DNA of 64,000 nt from Hyphomicrobium sp. CS1BSMeth3 (GTDB lineage Bacteria > Pseudomonadota > Alphaproteobacteria > Rhizobiales > Hyphomicrobiaceae): NCBI RefSeq assembly GCF_900117415.1, contig NZ_FPEI01000006.1:2170001-2234000 (forward strand). The letters run 5' to 3'. Position numbers and translations under genes: made by a program. Below the pieces are notes generated by a model. That model worked only from the letters and a program-made list of their open reading frames with translations. It was not told the origin of the DNA and searched no databases. Shown here one piece after another: positions 61,741 to 64,000 of this stretch (within the stretch, counting starts at the first letter, position 1; each line of letters starts with the position of its first letter).

Positions 61741-61933
61741 AACGGAAACAAGCGCAATCAGCCCGTCGGTACATTGCAGCGCCTATGCCTGGGGAAGAGC
61801 ATCATCACGCTGTTCGAGTGGCTCGGCGAGGTGCTGCCCCACTTCCTCAGCACCGCGGAAAACTGATGCTGTAAGATCCCTCTTGGGGCCTCGGGAAGGC
61901 GGCTACAGCCGGACACACTGTTTCGGCTCAACT

Positions 61934-63739
61934 TCAGGGTACGATCGAATGTGACGTTACCCACGTCACGAGAGGTGAGAGCACGAGGCCAATGATCACT
62001 GGCAGAAGCCAAGCAACGGCATACCATGAGAGCGAGGCCGCCGCGCCAGCGAGCAAGACACCCACAGCTACATGAACGACGTGAAACCTCAGGGCATCCG
62101 TCAATGAGATGATGCTGCCTTGGCGCTTCTGCGGCTTCCAGCCGGCGTCCTGGCGCAAGAGAATCTGAATGAGCGCCCTTGCGTGGTTGAGCATCGTCAC
62201 TGGTGCCACAAGCACGCTATGAACGAGCTCGACCATCCAAAGAGACAAGAGCGAGCCAACACGCCCGAGCGGCTGACGATCACGACTTAGTTGTCCAAGC
62301 GCCAGTGTAAGACCCAGAAACTTCGGGAGGAGCACGACGGCCATCGTAGCAAGCAGCAGACGCAAGGCCGCGACCGGATCGTAGATCGGCCAATTCGGAA
62401 ACAGCGACTTCGTGCTGTCGAAGTAGCTAACGACGCGCTGCTGCTCGATCCAGATCAGCCAGAGGCCCAGCAATATCACCAGCAACCACAGAGCGGACGA
62501 CACATAGCTTGCAATGCCCATGCCCAAGTGAAGCCGGCTGACCGCCGTGAGCCCACGGGCACCAAGGATGCGTGCGTGCTGAAGGTTGCCCTGCATCCAT
62601 CTGCGATCGCGTACGGCCATTTCGACAAACGTCGGTGGGCTTTGCTCGTGCGTGCCATCGAGACTCGTCAGCAGCGCGACCCGCCATCCAGCCCGCCTCA
62701 GCAACGCAGCCTCAACGAAGTCGTGGCTCTGGATATGTCCGCCCCAAGGGGCATTTCCTGGCAACACGGGCAGGCCCGCGTTCTCGGCGAACGCGCGCGT
62801 TCGTATGATCGCGTTGTGGCCCCAGTAGTTACCAGACGCGCCTTGCCAAGCGGCCAGTCCGGCGGCACTCATGGGGCCGAGGGTATTGTTCGCGAAGGCT
62901 TGCAGTCGAGAGAATTTGGTGTGGCCAGGGGAGAGGCGTGGCACTGTCTGGATAAGGGCCGTATCCGGATGGGCCTGCATGGTGCAGACCAGCTGCATGA
63001 GTGTCTCGGCGGACATGACACTGTCTGCGTCGAACACAACGAAGTGGTCGTAGCCGCCTCCGTGGGTACGAATCCAGTCAGCAATGTTCCCGGCCTTCTT
63101 GCCGACGTTGTGAGCGCGATTGCGATAAGCGAATGTAACCTTTCCGCCGATCTCGCGCGAAAGCGACCTGAAGATATCGCGTTCGGCCGTCCTGTCTTCC
63201 TGCGTTTGACTATCGCTCACGACGAAGAAGGCGAATGCTTCGATCGCACCCTTGTCTTCGAGGTCGCGGACGAGATCGCGAATGGCGGCGGCGATCTGGC
63301 GCGCATCTTCGTGATAGACCGGAAACAGTAGAGCTGTACGTGATCCAGTGGGAGCTTCCGCCGGCGCCGGCACAATGGAATTGCCGTCGGTACCGGCAAG
63401 CAGGCAGCACGCGCCAAGGAAGGCATTGGCTGCGCCGAAGGCCACCCAGGCAAATGCGAGCGTCGACAAGCCAAGAAACAGATAGTGCAAAGGCGTTCCG
63501 CCGTTGTGCAGGGCCAAGGCGTTGTAAAGTGCAGACGCGAACGCGAAGGTCGTGAGAATGGTAGTTAGCAGCAGCGCGACGCCCATGATCCGCGACATCA
63601 GCGGATCATGAACATTCGGTCTGTTGTCCTGCTGCAGCTCGCCATCGTACCAGAGCTCCTGCGCGTTCATCTCAGTTGGCTGAGCTTTCAGCGGGGGCCG
63701 AGCCAGCCATCTATCCTTGGCTCCGGCGTTCTCTGTCAT
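61934..63739 (-). CDS. opgH: Glucan biosynthesis glucosyltransferase OpgH/MdoH
   Basis: A 601-residue membrane glucosyltransferase that makes the beta-linked backbone of osmoregulated periplasmic glucans. Two helices near the N-terminus (residues about 50-120) precede a family-2 glycosyltransferase domain with LLFPVYHEDARQI, the DAD motif in VVFDADSVM, HDFVEAALLRRAGW and RDRRWMQGNLQH. Further helices form the C-terminal third. It is shorter than the E. coli enzyme (847 residues). Its ATG overlaps the end of opgG by four bases, so the genes are coupled. Confidence 0.92.
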   Translation of the reverse strand: MTENAGAKDRWLARPPLKAQPTEMNAQELWYDGELQQDNRPNVHDPLMSRIMGVALLLTTILTTFAFASALYNALALHNGGTPLHYLFLGLSTLAFAWVAFGAANAFLGACCLLAGTDGNSIVPAPAEAPTGSRTALLFPVYHEDARQIAAAIRDLVRDLEDKGAIEAFAFFVVSDSQTQEDRTAERDIFRSLSREIGGKVTFAYRNRAHNVGKKAGNIADWIRTHGGGYDHFVVFDADSVMSAETLMQLVCTMQAHPDTALIQTVPRLSPGHTKFSRLQAFANNTLGPMSAAGLAAWQGASGNYWGHNAIIRTRAFAENAGLPVLPGNAPWGGHIQSHDFVEAALLRRAGWRVALLTSLDGTHEQSPPTFVEMAVRDRRWMQGNLQHARILGARGLTAVSRLHLGMGIASYVSSALWLLVILLGLWLIWIEQQRVVSYFDSTKSLFPNWPIYDPVAALRLLLATMAVVLLPKFLGLTLALGQLSRDRQPLGRVGSLLSLWMVELVHSVLVAPVTMLNHARALIQILLRQDAGWKPQKRQGSIISLTDALRFHVVHVAVGVLLAGAAASLSWYAVAWLLPVIIGLVLSPLVTWVTSHSIVP

Positions 63740-64000
63740 TGACTATTTGTCCATCGGTAGAGCCACGTCTCGGGCACGCGACCATTCCAGTCGCTCAGGT
63801 TTACGCGCAGCTCGGCCAAATCCTTTCCTTGTGGATCGAAGATCAGACTGACGCGCAGGCCTCCCGTCTCTGGATTGGGTTGAACGACCAGATTGCGAAT
63901 CTCGCCAACCGAGGTTGTGGCTTGCACCTTTGGTAGTTCCTTCTCGCCGAAGCGCTCCTGATCCAGGTAGTCGATTACGAAATGGATGCTTCCAGCAGCA
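63736..64000 (-). CDS. opgG: Glucan biosynthesis protein OpgG/MdoG, 3' end only (runs off the window)
   Basis: The last 87 or so codons of a periplasmic glucan biosynthesis protein. They encode SIHFVIDYLDQERFGEKE, followed by NPETGGLRVSLIFDPQG and a typical ending RVPETWLYRWTNSQ. This matches the C-terminal beta-sandwich of MdoG/OpgG, which is thought to act on the growing glucan in the periplasm. The frame is open to the window edge, so the start lies beyond 64000. The stop overlaps the opgH start. Confidence 0.85.
   Translation of the reverse strand, partial: AAGSIHFVIDYLDQERFGEKELPKVQATTSVGEIRNLVVQPNPETGGLRVSLIFDPQGKDLAELRVNLSDWNGRVPETWLYRWTNSQ

Noticed and set aside
1..64000. tRNA, rRNA, CRISPR array or TPP-type riboswitch
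   Set aside because: No cloverleaf with conserved T-loop, no rRNA-like stretches, no regularly spaced direct repeats and no thi-box-like motif before the NMT1-type genes were seen by eye. A covariance-model scan would be decisive.

Overview
The window looks like chromosomal DNA of a GC-rich alphaproteobacterium, most likely in the Hyphomicrobiales (Bradyrhizobium / Xanthobacteraceae-like). The reasons are the many ABC uptake operons of amino-acid, Ugp and NMT1/SsuABC type, a FixL/FixJ-style two-component pair beside pstSCAB, CadC-like winged-helix/TPR and DUF4189 proteins, and opgGH. This placement is an inference from gene content and base composition judged by eye. I saw no rRNA, tRNA, CRISPR array or intact insertion sequence.

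Layout. (1) 0.1-8.0 kb: a GntR/HutC regulator, an octopine/nopaline-dehydrogenase-like gene broken by one extra base, a complete polar amino-acid ABC importer, a 2,2-dialkylglycine-decarboxylase-like aminotransferase and a SelA-like PLP enzyme. Together they look like an uptake and catabolism locus for an opine or unusual amino acid. (2) 8.1-15.7 kb, minus strand: an MdtABC-type RND efflux operon whose membrane-fusion protein carries an unusual C-terminal cysteine-rich repeat. (3) 16.1-22.3 kb: an RpiR regulator, a metallophosphoesterase and a Ugp/Mal-type importer, with matching palindromes before the regulator and before the operon. (4) 22.9-31.4 kb: a Na/Pi cotransporter, an acyltransferase-3 membrane protein, a minus-strand group (alpha/beta hydrolase, metallo-beta-lactamase-fold enzyme, NDH-2-like flavoprotein) and a divergent CadC-like regulator.

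(5) 31.6-40.5 kb: a divergent LysR regulator and a catabolic island with an NMT1-type ABC importer split around a UxaA/SuyB-like lyase, an enolase-superfamily enzyme, an FAD oxidoreductase and a class III CoA-transferase. (6) 40.6-47.0 kb, minus strand: pstSCAB preceded by a MASE1 histidine kinase and a FixJ-like regulator; phoU and phoBR are not present. (7) 47.2-54.6 kb: a patchwork of small genes (cytochrome c, DUF465, flavodoxin, VOC protein, secreted cysteine-containing proteins, an orphan Rieske protein) mixed with gene debris: a truncated Rieske duplicate, part of a repeat shared with 61.6 kb, an ArdC-like relic and two gene-end fragments.

(8) 54.7-60.3 kb, minus strand: a tight operon encoding RutB-, RutC- and RutD-like enzymes with a dedicated ABC importer and an upstream LysR, but no RutA or RutF. 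(9) 60.8-64.0 kb: a DUF2189 membrane protein, the second, decayed copy of the VOC-region repeat, opgH, and the 3' end of opgG running off the window. Recurring themes are phosphate acquisition (phosphoester importer plus phosphoesterase, Na/Pi carrier, Pst) and solute-specific ABC importers coupled to catabolic enzymes. The best candidates for undescribed biology are the RutA-less Rut/ABC operon, the opine-like locus and the 31-40 kb catabolic island.
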